A stretch of DNA of 6,732 bases from Tatlockia sp. (GCA_013698215.1 JACCVJ010000189.1:1-6732), one strand, 5' to 3'; shown: positions 1 to 5,642, numbered from the stretch's first letter. Notes: a model not told the origin generated them from the sequence alone. Numbers and translations: made by a program.

Positions 1-905
1 CGGTTGCTAAATGCGCCAAAGATACCCCAGACTTGATTTTGATGGATTTGATTATGCCTGGAATGGATGGGGTTGAAGCAACTCGTCAGATTATGAAACA
101 GTCCCCTTGTGCGATTGTAATTGTGACTGCTAATGTCGGGCAAAATGCCGCCAAAGTGTTTGAAGCAATGAGTTATGGAGCGCTAGACGCTGTTAATACG
201 CCGATTTTAGGCGGTCAAGAAAAACCAGACCCTTCCCAAACTGCCCTGCTAAGAAAAATTGCCACAATTGGGAAACTAATCGCTAAATTCCCTCTTTCTC
301 CCTTCAATCTCACCTTAAATAAACCTCAAACAAACCCTCTTATCCCACTACCTCCCCTGATTGCGATCGGCTCATCTACAGGCGGGCCCAAAGCCCTAGC
401 TACTATTCTCTCTCGTTTGCCAGCAGATTTTGGAGCGGCGATCGCTATAATTCAACACGTTGATGCTCAGTTTGCTGTGGGCATGATTGACTGGCTGAAC
501 CAGCTTACACCGTTAACTGTAAAAAAAGCATCCGCAGGCGATCGCCTAGAAAAAGGAATTGTTACCGTTGCTTGCACAAACGATCACCTTGTTCTGCAAT
601 CCAACCATACGCTCAATTACACTAAAAATCCAATTGACTATCCTTACCGCCCCTCAATTGATGTATTCTTCAAAAGTATCGCTCAATACTGGACGCACAA
701 AGGAACTGCCGTACTGCTTACGGGTATGGGGCGAGATGGCGCAGAAGGACTCAAACTGCTCCGTAGTCAAGGCTGGCACACGATCGCCCAAGACAAAGCA
801 AGCTGCATTGTCTACGGAATGCCTAGAGCCGCCGTAGAGCTAAATGCCGCCGCCCTGGTTCTGAATCCAGAGGCGATCGCAACTTCGCTAATTTATCGCT
901 CCTAG
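1..905 (+). CDS. cheB: CheB-type protein-glutamate methylesterase, WspF-like (5' end outside window)
   Basis: The product removes methyl groups from (and may deamidate) glutamate side chains of chemoreceptors in the cytoplasm, resetting receptor sensitivity. The first complete codon is at 3. The visible part starts inside the receiver domain; the phospho-accepting Asp is at 45-47, in LMDLIMPGMDG. A linker follows (about 240-350), then the methylesterase domain. Its catalytic triad is intact: Ser at 375-377 (GSSTGGP), His at 456-458 (IIQHVD) and Asp at 735-737 (TGMGRDGA). The ASCIVYGMPRAA segment near the C-terminus is also typical. Stretches such as VFEAMSYGALDAVNTP, YRPSIDVFF and QHVDAQFAVGM match, from memory, the WspF subgroup better than E. 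coli CheB. The receiver position that is normally Lys before Pro is Thr here. The stop lies 21 bp before the cyclase gene, so the two are probably cotranscribed. The missing N-terminus is due to the window edge. Identity as CheB is very sure; the WspF subgroup is likely. Confidence 0.96.
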   Translation, partial: VAKCAKDTPDLILMDLIMPGMDGVEATRQIMKQSPCAIVIVTANVGQNAAKVFEAMSYGALDAVNTPILGGQEKPDPSQTALLRKIATIGKLIAKFPLSPFNLTLNKPQTNPLIPLPPLIAIGSSTGGPKALATILSRLPADFGAAIAIIQHVDAQFAVGMIDWLNQLTPLTVKKASAGDRLEKGIVTVACTNDHLVLQSNHTLNYTKNPIDYPYRPSIDVFFKSIAQYWTHKGTAVLLTGMGRDGAEGLKLLRSQGWHTIAQDKASCIVYGMPRAAVELNAAALVLNPEAIATSLIYRS

Positions 906-926
906 TCAACCGTTAATTATCTCCCA

Positions 927-2438
927 ATGGAAGATTCCATCAGCGTTCTGCTCATCGACGATCAATTTATTATTGGTGAAGCCGTGCGGCGGATGCTGGC
1001 TGCGGAAAATGACATTGTTTTTCACTACTGTAACGATCCAACTCAAGCCCTTAAAGTTGCTAAAGAGTGTCATCCGACGGTGATATTGCAAGACCTTGTA
1101 ATGCCGCAGATGGATGGGTTATTACTGGTACGATTTTTGCGATCGCGCGATGCACCTACGAGTCAGATTCCGCTAATTGTGCTGTCGAGCAAAGAGGAAC
1201 CAATCATCAAGGCGCAAGCCTTTGAACTAGGCGCGAATGACTACCTAGTAAAGCTGCCCGATCGCGTTGAATTAATCGCCCGCATCCGTTATCACTCCAG
1301 CGCCTACACAAACCTACTCAAGCGCCAGGAAGCTGAAGCACTGCTACGAGACGAAAACTTGCGACAGGCGTTGTATATCCAGCAGGTAGACAAATTGACT
1401 CACGCTGCCAATGCTGTTGAACAGGATACTTTCCAACCAGAAAGCCTAAGCGATGTTGCGGCGCGCAAGGACGAATTAGGACAACTGGCACGGGTCTTTA
1501 CTCATATGATCAAAACGGTTAAAGCCCGCGAAAAAGAGTTGCTAGATGCCAATGCTCAAAACCAGGAGTTGAAAGATTCCTACGCGCGATTTTTTCCTTC
1601 GGAATATCTGCAATTTCTCCGCAAAGATAGTGTCACCGAAGTCCAACTCGGCGATTATGTCAGCAAAACAATGGCAGTTATGTTTAGCGATATTCGCTCC
1701 TTCACAACCTTATCCGAAAGCATGACTCCTCAAGAAAACTTTGACTTCGTCAATGGCTACCTAAAACGAGTCAGCCCAGAGATTCGCAATCATTATGGCA
1801 TCATTGTCAAATTTCTGGGAGACGGCATGATGGCGGTGTTTCCTGAAGGCGCTGATGATGCCATCAAAGCAGGCATTGCCAAGCAGAAACGGGTGCAGGA
1901 GTACAACGCGGAGCGCCAAGCTAGAGGTAAATTGCCTGTCCAAGTGGGCATTGGGATTCATGTCGGACACATGATGTTGGGAATGGTTGGAGAAGATAGC
2001 CGGATTCAAGGAGATGCTTATTCTGATAATGTCAATCTAACTGCCCGGTTAGAAGGTTTAACCAAGTTTTATGGGGTTTCAATGCTAATCTCCGGTCAAA
2101 CCCTAGAGCATCTGAGTAATCCCGCTCAATATCAAATTCGCTTTTTAGATCGGGCGATTGTCAAAGGGCGAAATGAAGCGATCGCAGTCTACGAAGTCTT
2201 AGATGCCGAAATTGAAGAAATCTCCCACCTCAAACTGCAAACTCAAACCAATTTTGCTCAAGGAATAAGCTGTTACCACAATCTCGCCCTTATTGATGCC
2301 AAAGCCTGTTTTGAGCGAGTGTTAAGCACTAATTCCGCCGATAAAACAGCAAAACTTTACCTAGAGCGAGTCGAAGATCTGCTAGAACATGGTGTACCGG
2401 AAAACTGGAATGAAGCTTGGGTATTCAGCGAAAAATGA
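927..2438 (+). CDS. Response regulator with HAMP and class III adenylyl cyclase output (WspR-like receiver)
   Basis: This 503-aa protein should make cAMP from ATP when its receiver is phosphorylated. Domains in order: receiver, about residues 5-125, with acidic pair D11/D12, phospho-acceptor D56 (LQDLVMPQMDG), S87 and K109; HAMP linker, about 155-205, ending KDELGQLARVF, with no membrane segment before it; a short coiled region, 200-220; cyclase domain, about 245-427; and a TPR-like C-terminal tail, 428-503. All key class III residues are present: metal ligands D255 (FSDIRSFT) and D299 (FLGDGMM), adenine-selecting pair K295 and D363, and transition-state residues N370 and R374. The K/D pair favours ATP over GTP. 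The receiver, with DDQFIIGEAVRR, PTVILQDLVMP and GANDYLVKLPD, closely resembles WspR as I remember it, but the GGDEF domain is absent. It follows cheB by 21 bp. The ATG at 927 fits the receiver start; no strong Shine-Dalgarno is seen. The kinase partner is expected upstream, outside the window. Confidence 0.95.
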   Translation: MEDSISVLLIDDQFIIGEAVRRMLAAENDIVFHYCNDPTQALKVAKECHPTVILQDLVMPQMDGLLLVRFLRSRDAPTSQIPLIVLSSKEEPIIKAQAFELGANDYLVKLPDRVELIARIRYHSSAYTNLLKRQEAEALLRDENLRQALYIQQVDKLTHAANAVEQDTFQPESLSDVAARKDELGQLARVFTHMIKTVKAREKELLDANAQNQELKDSYARFFPSEYLQFLRKDSVTEVQLGDYVSKTMAVMFSDIRSFTTLSESMTPQENFDFVNGYLKRVSPEIRNHYGIIVKFLGDGMMAVFPEGADDAIKAGIAKQKRVQEYNAERQARGKLPVQVGIGIHVGHMMLGMVGEDSRIQGDAYSDNVNLTARLEGLTKFYGVSMLISGQTLEHLSNPAQYQIRFLDRAIVKGRNEAIAVYEVLDAEIEEISHLKLQTQTNFAQGISCYHNLALIDAKACFERVLSTNSADKTAKLYLERVEDLLEHGVPENWNEAWVFSEK

Positions 2439-2586
2439 ATTGGTATAGAAACCAGGAGTAGGACAGCGCGATCATCAGATTGAGCGATCGTCAACAAAAT
2501 CGAACAGGCGATCGCCGCCGCAGAAATAGCTGTTTTTCTATATTCTTGCATTCCCTTTTTGGCAGTTTCATCAAAGTTACTGTATG

Positions 2587-2615
2587 TTGGGGCAACCCCA
2601 GTTGAATTGCCCCAA
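2587..2615. terminator. Candidate bidirectional terminator hairpin
   Basis: A perfect 9-bp stem, TTGGGGCAA (2587-2595) with TTGCCCCAA (2607-2615), closes an 11-nt loop. The stem can extend by two G-U pairs and one A-T pair. It lies 150 bp past the cyclase stop and 115 bp past the stop of the convergent gene, so it could end transcripts from either side. No T-run follows on either strand, so it is not a classic intrinsic terminator. Confidence 0.4.
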
Positions 2616-2619
2616 TGTT

Positions 2620-2643
2620 ATCAACCTCTCAGTTGCGGTTGAT
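2620..2643. repeat. Short hairpin next to the terminator candidate
   Basis: ATCAACC (2620-2626) pairs perfectly with GGTTGAT (2637-2643) around a 10-nt loop, five bases after the previous hairpin. The two may form a double stem-loop at the end of the convergent transcripts. It is short and has no T-run, so a role is only inferred. Confidence 0.3.
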
Positions 2644-2729
2644 TTAGCATAAAGTCTCTAAACAACGAAAATGACTGAACGCTCCGTCTGTCGCAACTGA
2701 CACACGCACCTACAAAAACACTCGGAAAT

Positions 2730-3197
2730 TTATGGCTGCTTCGTCAAAGTAAATGTCCCCTTATTGTTGACAACATCTACAAATCTCCCAGTAATAAGTC
2801 CGGGCTGGTCTAGTCTGCCACTGTTGACAATAGTGTAAGTAGTTTCTTGCCCTGTTGCTCCAATCCCTATAATGGTGACGACGGGCTGACCTCGGTTGAC
2901 ACTAGTTGGATAAACATTGACAAGAAAAACACCACTTCCGCCAGTATTAGTAGGCAACACATATTGTCCGAGATTGCCTACAATTTTAATCGCGCAAGCA
3001 CCTTTTACATTACATTGACTCGCAGGAAGACTAACTTGGTAATTCCATATCCCGTCTAAATTGTTAATACTACTAACTTGTTGGGCCTTAGCAGGAGCTA
3101 TATAAGTTGCTGCTAGGGAAACCGCTAAAGCCGAAAAAATTGACAATTTTTTGCTGAAGCTTACTGCGGCTATTGATGTTTTGTAAAGGATGTTCAT
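2730..3197 (-). CDS. Small secreted protein of unknown function
   Basis: I do not recognise the family. The 155-aa product starts at the ATG read from 3197. From there it has a classic signal peptide: basic N-region (MNILYK, then FSKK), hydrophobic core (LSIFSALAVSLAATYI) and an AKA-QQ cleavage site near residue 39, so export to the periplasm or outside is likely. The frame stays open 36 codons further upstream to a TTG at 3305, but that would bury the signal peptide. No clear Shine-Dalgarno precedes the ATG. The mature part, about 116 aa, is rich in beta-forming residues, Gly and Thr, with two Cys close together (QCNVKGAC) that may form a disulfide. It opens with DGIWNY and ends GTFTLTKQ, a G-x-W start reminiscent of lipocalin-like barrels; that is only a hint. 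It stands alone, facing the cyclase gene. Confidence 0.75.
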   Translation of the reverse strand: MNILYKTSIAAVSFSKKLSIFSALAVSLAATYIAPAKAQQVSSINNLDGIWNYQVSLPASQCNVKGACAIKIVGNLGQYVLPTNTGGSGVFLVNVYPTSVNRGQPVVTIIGIGATGQETTYTIVNSGRLDQPGLITGRFVDVVNNKGTFTLTKQP

Positions 3198-3699
3198 TTT
3201 TTTATGAATAGGTAAATTTTGAGAGTTGAGGTGTAAACAGAAGTAGATTTGTTCGGCTTGAGTAAGAGGACAAATTGCTTCACTTGTGAACGGAATAAAT
3301 CTCAACTACTGGAATTGCGCTCACTTATTAACTTTACAAAGTAAAGTCTGCTCTACTTAAGAATATATCTGTATCACTCGATGATTGTGTACGTAAATTT
3401 TCGGAACTTGTCTAAGTGAAAATAATAATTCTTTTTAAACTCATAAGTATATTTGCGCTTGCCTAAAACATCTTATTATGCAAACAATTTTTGTGCTTTA
3501 AGATTGCTTTTATTCCGGGTATATTGCGGAAATTAGTTTGACTTTATCAAGCTTTACTTAAGACAATTGCTTACAAGTTAGTGCTACAAAGTAAAGGACA
3601 ATATCCAGTTGAAATAGCTCATCATCAATCGAGTCATGATCTTCGTCTGTTCCCATACTTTAGCAAAATTGTAGTGAATAGTGATTTGCGGGCAATGTC
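3198..3699. other. AT-rich gene-poor stretch upstream of the secreted-protein gene
   Basis: There is no convincing intact gene here. It must hold the promoter of the minus-strand secreted-protein gene, but I could not find a persuasive -35/-10 pair. A perfect 7-bp hairpin with a 3-nt loop, ACTTTAC-AAA-GTAAAGT, lies at 3331-3347. Two short direct repeats recur in the opposite order: TACAAAGTAAAG at 3335-3346 and 3585-3596, and TACTTAAGA at 3354-3362 and 3555-3563. The minus strand is open from about 3709 down to a TAG at 3584-3586, encoding a peptide containing FAKVWEQTK and SYFNWIL. This faintly recalls a transposase C-terminus but cannot be assigned. Confidence 0.4.
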
Positions 3700-3816
3700 T
3701 TAGAATGCTCTTGCTGTCAGGCGGACAATGATTTCATTGACATCGACATCATCAGGTTGAGACACGGCATACAAGACGGCAAGAGCGATCGCAACTTTGT
3801 TTTCTACGTTTAACAT
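3700..3816 (-). pseudogene. Internally deleted SDR remnant (N-terminus joined to C-terminus)
   Basis: A 38-codon frame runs from the ATG read at 3816 to the TAA at 3700-3702. It begins MLNVENKVAI, which looks like the first strand of an SDR just before the TGxxxGIG motif. It then continues directly as ALAVLYAVSQPDDVDVNEII plus VRLTARAF. That second part is typical of the C-terminus of YdfG-like NADP-dependent SDRs, where 'ALSQP-hydrophobic-VNEI-IRPT' is common. The roughly 200 residues between, including the Rossmann loop and the Ser/Tyr/Lys active site, are absent. The join falls on an exact HIP1 copy (3785-3792). The product cannot be an enzyme. That the two ends came from one gene is an inference. 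Confidence 0.65.
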
Positions 3817-3831
3817 GATGATTGTGTTGAA

Positions 3832-4011
3832 TTAAATAGATTGACCGCCAGAGACTTCGATTCTCTGTGCATTTACCCATCGGTTTTCTTCAGGTATTGG
3901 CGGCGCGATCGCGCCGCCGATATCATCAGGAACACCAACGCGGCTTAGAGCAGTTTGCCCTGAAGCATCTAAGGAGTTGAAGGCGCTAAGAGTCCGAGTA
4001 GAAGAAGGCAT
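3832..4011 (-). pseudogene. SDR C-terminal remnant
   Basis: An open frame of 59 codons, from an ATG at 4009-4011 to the TAA at 3832-3834, ends with ALSRVGVPDDIGGAIA, EENRWVNAQRIEVSGGQSI. This is the usual end of a classical SDR: the 'LGRxGxPDDIA' helix, then 'W-V-N-G-Q-x-I-x-V-x-GG'. The Rossmann fold and catalytic residues are missing, so this is a 5'-truncated relic. The expected 'FL-x-S' segment before EENRW reads PPIP, coded by the right arm of a GC-rich palindrome (see 3893-3924). The first 18 residues show no SDR signature. It lies upstream of, and on the same strand as, the other SDR relic, 15 bp away. Its subfamily differs from that relic, so it is probably a separate gene. Confidence 0.65.
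3893..3924. repeat. 32-nt near-palindrome centred on HIP1
   Basis: The core GGCGGCGCGATCGCGCCGCC at 3899-3918 is a perfect 20-nt palindrome with HIP1 at 3905-3912. Six more positions pair on each side, two of them as G-U, giving 3893-3924. It would extrude as a strong cruciform or form a very stable RNA stem. It lies inside the SDR C-terminal relic. Confidence 0.85.
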
Positions 4012-4233
4012 CGATATAACTTCTGATGCTGCGGTTGTTTTCTTACACGAGCGATTGGGAGAAACCCAAATTGATGTCTGACGCTAGAAAATACGGGAAC
4101 TTTTTGGCACAATAATGGCGAAGTGCTGCCTTGGTAGTATGTTTCTTTCTTGCTAGTTGGCGTGTAGGAAGGTCTAAGATAATGAAGCAGTTTTTTAAGT
4201 TAGACCTTCTCTAGTAAAAGGGACAAAGGTTCA
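4012..4233. other. Spacer between the SDR relic and the intact SDR gene
   Basis: No gene is recognised. The reading frame of the C-terminal SDR relic stays open upstream to a TAG near 4087-4089 but loses any SDR similarity. The only clear structure is the inverted repeat at 4168-4209. Confidence 0.4.
4168..4209 (-). terminator. Inverted repeat after the SDR gene, candidate terminator
   Basis: A perfect 10-bp pair, GAAGGTCTAA (4168-4177) with TTAGACCTTC (4200-4209), encloses a 22-nt loop that contains a run of six T on the plus strand. It begins 24 bp past the stop of the minus-strand SDR gene, the right place for a terminator or a 3'-end stabilising stem. The loop is long and no T-run follows on the minus strand. 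Confidence 0.35.
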
Positions 4234-5055
4234 TTATGAAGCGTTCTTAGCGTATCTAAATCTTTGATAACGCTTTTGTCTTTCCTGAGAAAGCGGAGCA
4301 GCCATCAGCAGTATCTTCTCTACCAACATTGGAGCAATACGGTTGAACCATACAGCTAAATGACTTTGCCATCCCACCAAAATTTCCGGTTCGTCTTTAC
4401 GCAGTCCGGCAATTAGCCTAGTTGCCACTTGCTTGGAAGTCATCGGCACTACCCAACGGAACAATTTTAATTCTCGCACCATATCAGTGTCAGTCAAAGA
4501 CGGTAACAAAGCTGTTACCCGAATATTATGTGCAGCTAATTCACCCCGCAAAGCTTGAGTGAAGCCTAAAATTGCAAACTTGGTAGCAGAATAAGTAGCC
4601 ATTGTCGGTGCGGCTATCTTGCCCATGAGACTAGAAACATTAACGATGTTCCCTTCTTTTTGTCTTGCCATGCGCCGAGCAATTATCCGAGTAATAGTGT
4701 ACATCCCGACTAAATTAACGGCAAGCTCTTCTTGCATATGCGGTAGTTGGGATTGCAAGAAAGAAGTTTGGTGTGCAACTCCAGCACAATTAACAAGCAA
4801 ATGAATTGGCCCATGATCTCGCCACGCTTGTGCCAGCGCAGTATTAACTTTTACAGGCTTTGTTAGATCCAAAGCTAAGATTACAACTTCTACGCCAAGA
4901 TCCGAAACTAAAGCTGCCACTTCAGCTAACTTAGCTTGATCCCGTGCCAGTAACAATAGGCGTTTAACTCCTGCTAAAGCTAATTCTAGAGCGATTTCTT
5001 TTCCTATGCCCCGACTAGCTCCAGTAATCAAAGCTGTCTTTCCTTGAATATCCAC
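4234..5055 (-). CDS. Short-chain dehydrogenase/reductase, probably NADP(H)-dependent
   Basis: This 273-aa oxidoreductase should interconvert a hydroxyl and a carbonyl group; the substrate is unknown. Classical SDR motifs are complete: cofactor loop TGASRGIG (11-18), Asp63 after the third strand, NCAG (89-92, a variant of NNAG), Asn114, and the active site Ser142, Tyr155 and Lys159 (YSATK). Arg38 at the end of the second strand suggests NADP rather than NAD. The C-terminal 50 residues (from about SHLAVWFNRIAP) are hydrophobic and basic, as in membrane-associated SDRs. The start is the GTG at 5053-5055: AAGGAGG lies at 5064-5070 (minus strand), 8 nt before it, and the Rossmann fold begins at once. 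The frame is open 51 codons further up, but that part does not look like SDR. It is divergent from ppk2 and has two SDR relics downstream on its strand. Confidence 0.92.
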   Translation of the reverse strand: MDIQGKTALITGASRGIGKEIALELALAGVKRLLLLARDQAKLAEVAALVSDLGVEVVILALDLTKPVKVNTALAQAWRDHGPIHLLVNCAGVAHQTSFLQSQLPHMQEELAVNLVGMYTITRIIARRMARQKEGNIVNVSSLMGKIAAPTMATYSATKFAILGFTQALRGELAAHNIRVTALLPSLTDTDMVRELKLFRWVVPMTSKQVATRLIAGLRKDEPEILVGWQSHLAVWFNRIAPMLVEKILLMAAPLSQERQKRYQRFRYAKNAS

Positions 5056-5063
5056 AACTAAAA

Positions 5064-5070
5064 CCTCCTT
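5064..5070 (-). promoter_or_regulatory. Shine-Dalgarno deciding the GTG start of the SDR gene
   Basis: Read on the minus strand this is AAGGAGG, a full match to the anti-Shine-Dalgarno core, 8 nt before GTG at 5053-5055. It rules strongly against the longer upstream start at 5208. Confidence 0.85.
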
Positions 5071-5388
5071 GCTTATAGTCTTGAACGCGCTGTTAACCAG
5101 TATCAGACTGGGAAAAAACCAGATTGAAGTAGAGCATGGATGAGATATTTCCTCAATACAACTACTAACAAAAGTAACTGTGTAGACACACCCTAGCAAC
5201 GGGATCAAGCATCTGCAATATTTATTAACAAAAGGGAAAAATTGTAATGTAGTTATACAAAGCTCTCAGAGACTGGCACGATCATCAGCAGCAGCGCAAA
5301 TATCCGTCCGCTCTTTGCAGCGACCACTTCTATCAGGTTCATGGACTTGTGCGGAAATTGGGAAAACTATGAGAGGAGGGCAGTCATA
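5071..5388. other. Divergent spacer, SDR side
   Basis: This should carry the SDR promoter. A TATAAG box on the minus strand lies immediately before the Shine-Dalgarno, but no good -35 stands at normal spacing. AGGAGG at 5374-5379 (plus) precedes the short frame at 5389. No gene or RNA gene is recognised. Confidence 0.4.
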
Positions 5389-5430
5389 ATGAAGACACGA
5401 TCATTACTTGGTTCTGCTGGAGAAAATTAA
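5389..5430 (+). other. 13-codon reading frame with a strong ribosome binding site
   Basis: ATG at 5389 is preceded by AGGAGG (5374-5379) with a 9-nt gap, among the best ribosome binding sites in the window. The peptide is MKTRSLLGSAGEN, then TAA. The basic start followed by LLGSA resembles the opening of a signal peptide, so this may be the surviving 5' end of a lost exported-protein gene. It could also be a leader peptide. It lies 221 bp before ppk2 on the same strand. Confidence 0.35.
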
Positions 5431-5446
5431 GTAATGCAGCAATTAG

Positions 5447-5614
5447 AGTTGTAATTATCCAAAATGTATCTATATCAAAGAGCCAGTAGTAAATTCAAAT
5501 CCAGAACGAGTGGCATTCACTGTTGCTCCTAGCTCATTATCATTGGGCAAAGATTTCCAGAATCGTGTTTATGTGACATACGTTATACAGATCAGATCCT
5601 CATTTAGTAAGTAA
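5447..5614 (+). pseudogene. Possible remnant of a beta-rich secreted protein
   Basis: A 55-codon stretch is open after a TAG at 5444-5446 and ends at the TAA at 5612-5614, with no ATG at its head. The translation includes EPVVNSNPERVAFTVAPSSL and GKDFQNRVYVTYVIQ, which looks like real protein (amphipathic strands, no low-complexity bias). I cannot name a family. It is out of frame with the 13-codon frame upstream. Together the two could be the ends of one decayed gene. The stretch also overlaps the expected ppk2 promoter. Confidence 0.25.
5572..5589 (+). promoter_or_regulatory. Candidate ppk2 promoter region with a CRP-like half site
   Basis: TGTGA (5572-5576), six bases, then TTATA (5583-5587) matches the CRP pattern TGTGA-N6-TCACA in the first half and at three of five positions in the second. 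TATACA at 5584-5589 could be a -10 box about 60 nt before the ppk2 ATG, but no -35 is seen at 17 nt. The evidence is weak. Confidence 0.2.
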
Positions 5615-5635
5615 ATTTAAGTTAGCCAATTAAAT

Positions 5636-5642
5636 AAGAGAG
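5636..5642 (+). promoter_or_regulatory. Weak Shine-Dalgarno of ppk2
   Basis: AAGAGAG lies 9 nt before the ATG at 5652 in an otherwise very AT-rich leader. It is a partial match but supports that ATG as the start. Confidence 0.5.

Larger units (their letters stand above)
2439..2729. other. Intergenic spacer between convergent genes
   Basis: This stretch separates the cyclase gene (+) from the secreted-protein gene (-). It holds one full HIP1 (2508-2515), two HIP1-like sites and two hairpins, listed separately. A 9-nt inverted pair, TCAGTTGCG at 2629-2637 and CGCAACTGA at 2692-2700, spans 54 nt and overlaps the second hairpin. I see no gene or RNA gene in it. Confidence 0.6.

Noticed and set aside
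559..837. Plus-strand 92-codon frame inside cheB
   Set aside because: It overlaps the catalytic domain of cheB in another frame, and its composition is not protein-like.
1761..2009. Minus-strand 82-codon frame inside the cyclase gene
   Set aside because: It lies opposite the conserved cyclase core, and its translation has no domain-like features. It is a shadow frame.
2629..2700. TCAGTTGCG/CGCAACTGA pair as insertion-sequence terminal repeats
   Set aside because: Only 72 bp end to end, with no coding sequence and no target-site duplication. It may be chance or part of a 3'-end structure.
3198..3305. A 36-residue N-terminal extension of the secreted protein, from a TTG at 3305
   Set aside because: It would place the signal peptide in the middle of the protein. 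The ATG at 3197 gives a normal signal peptide.
438..3912. HIP1 copies as operators or a CRISPR-like array
   Set aside because: Spacing is irregular, copies lie mostly in coding sequence, and there is no shared spacer length. Scattered HIP1 is normal in cyanobacteria.
5056..5208. A 51-residue N-terminal extension of the intact SDR
   Set aside because: A full AAGGAGG lies inside it, 8 nt before a GTG that starts right at the Rossmann fold. The extension has no SDR character.
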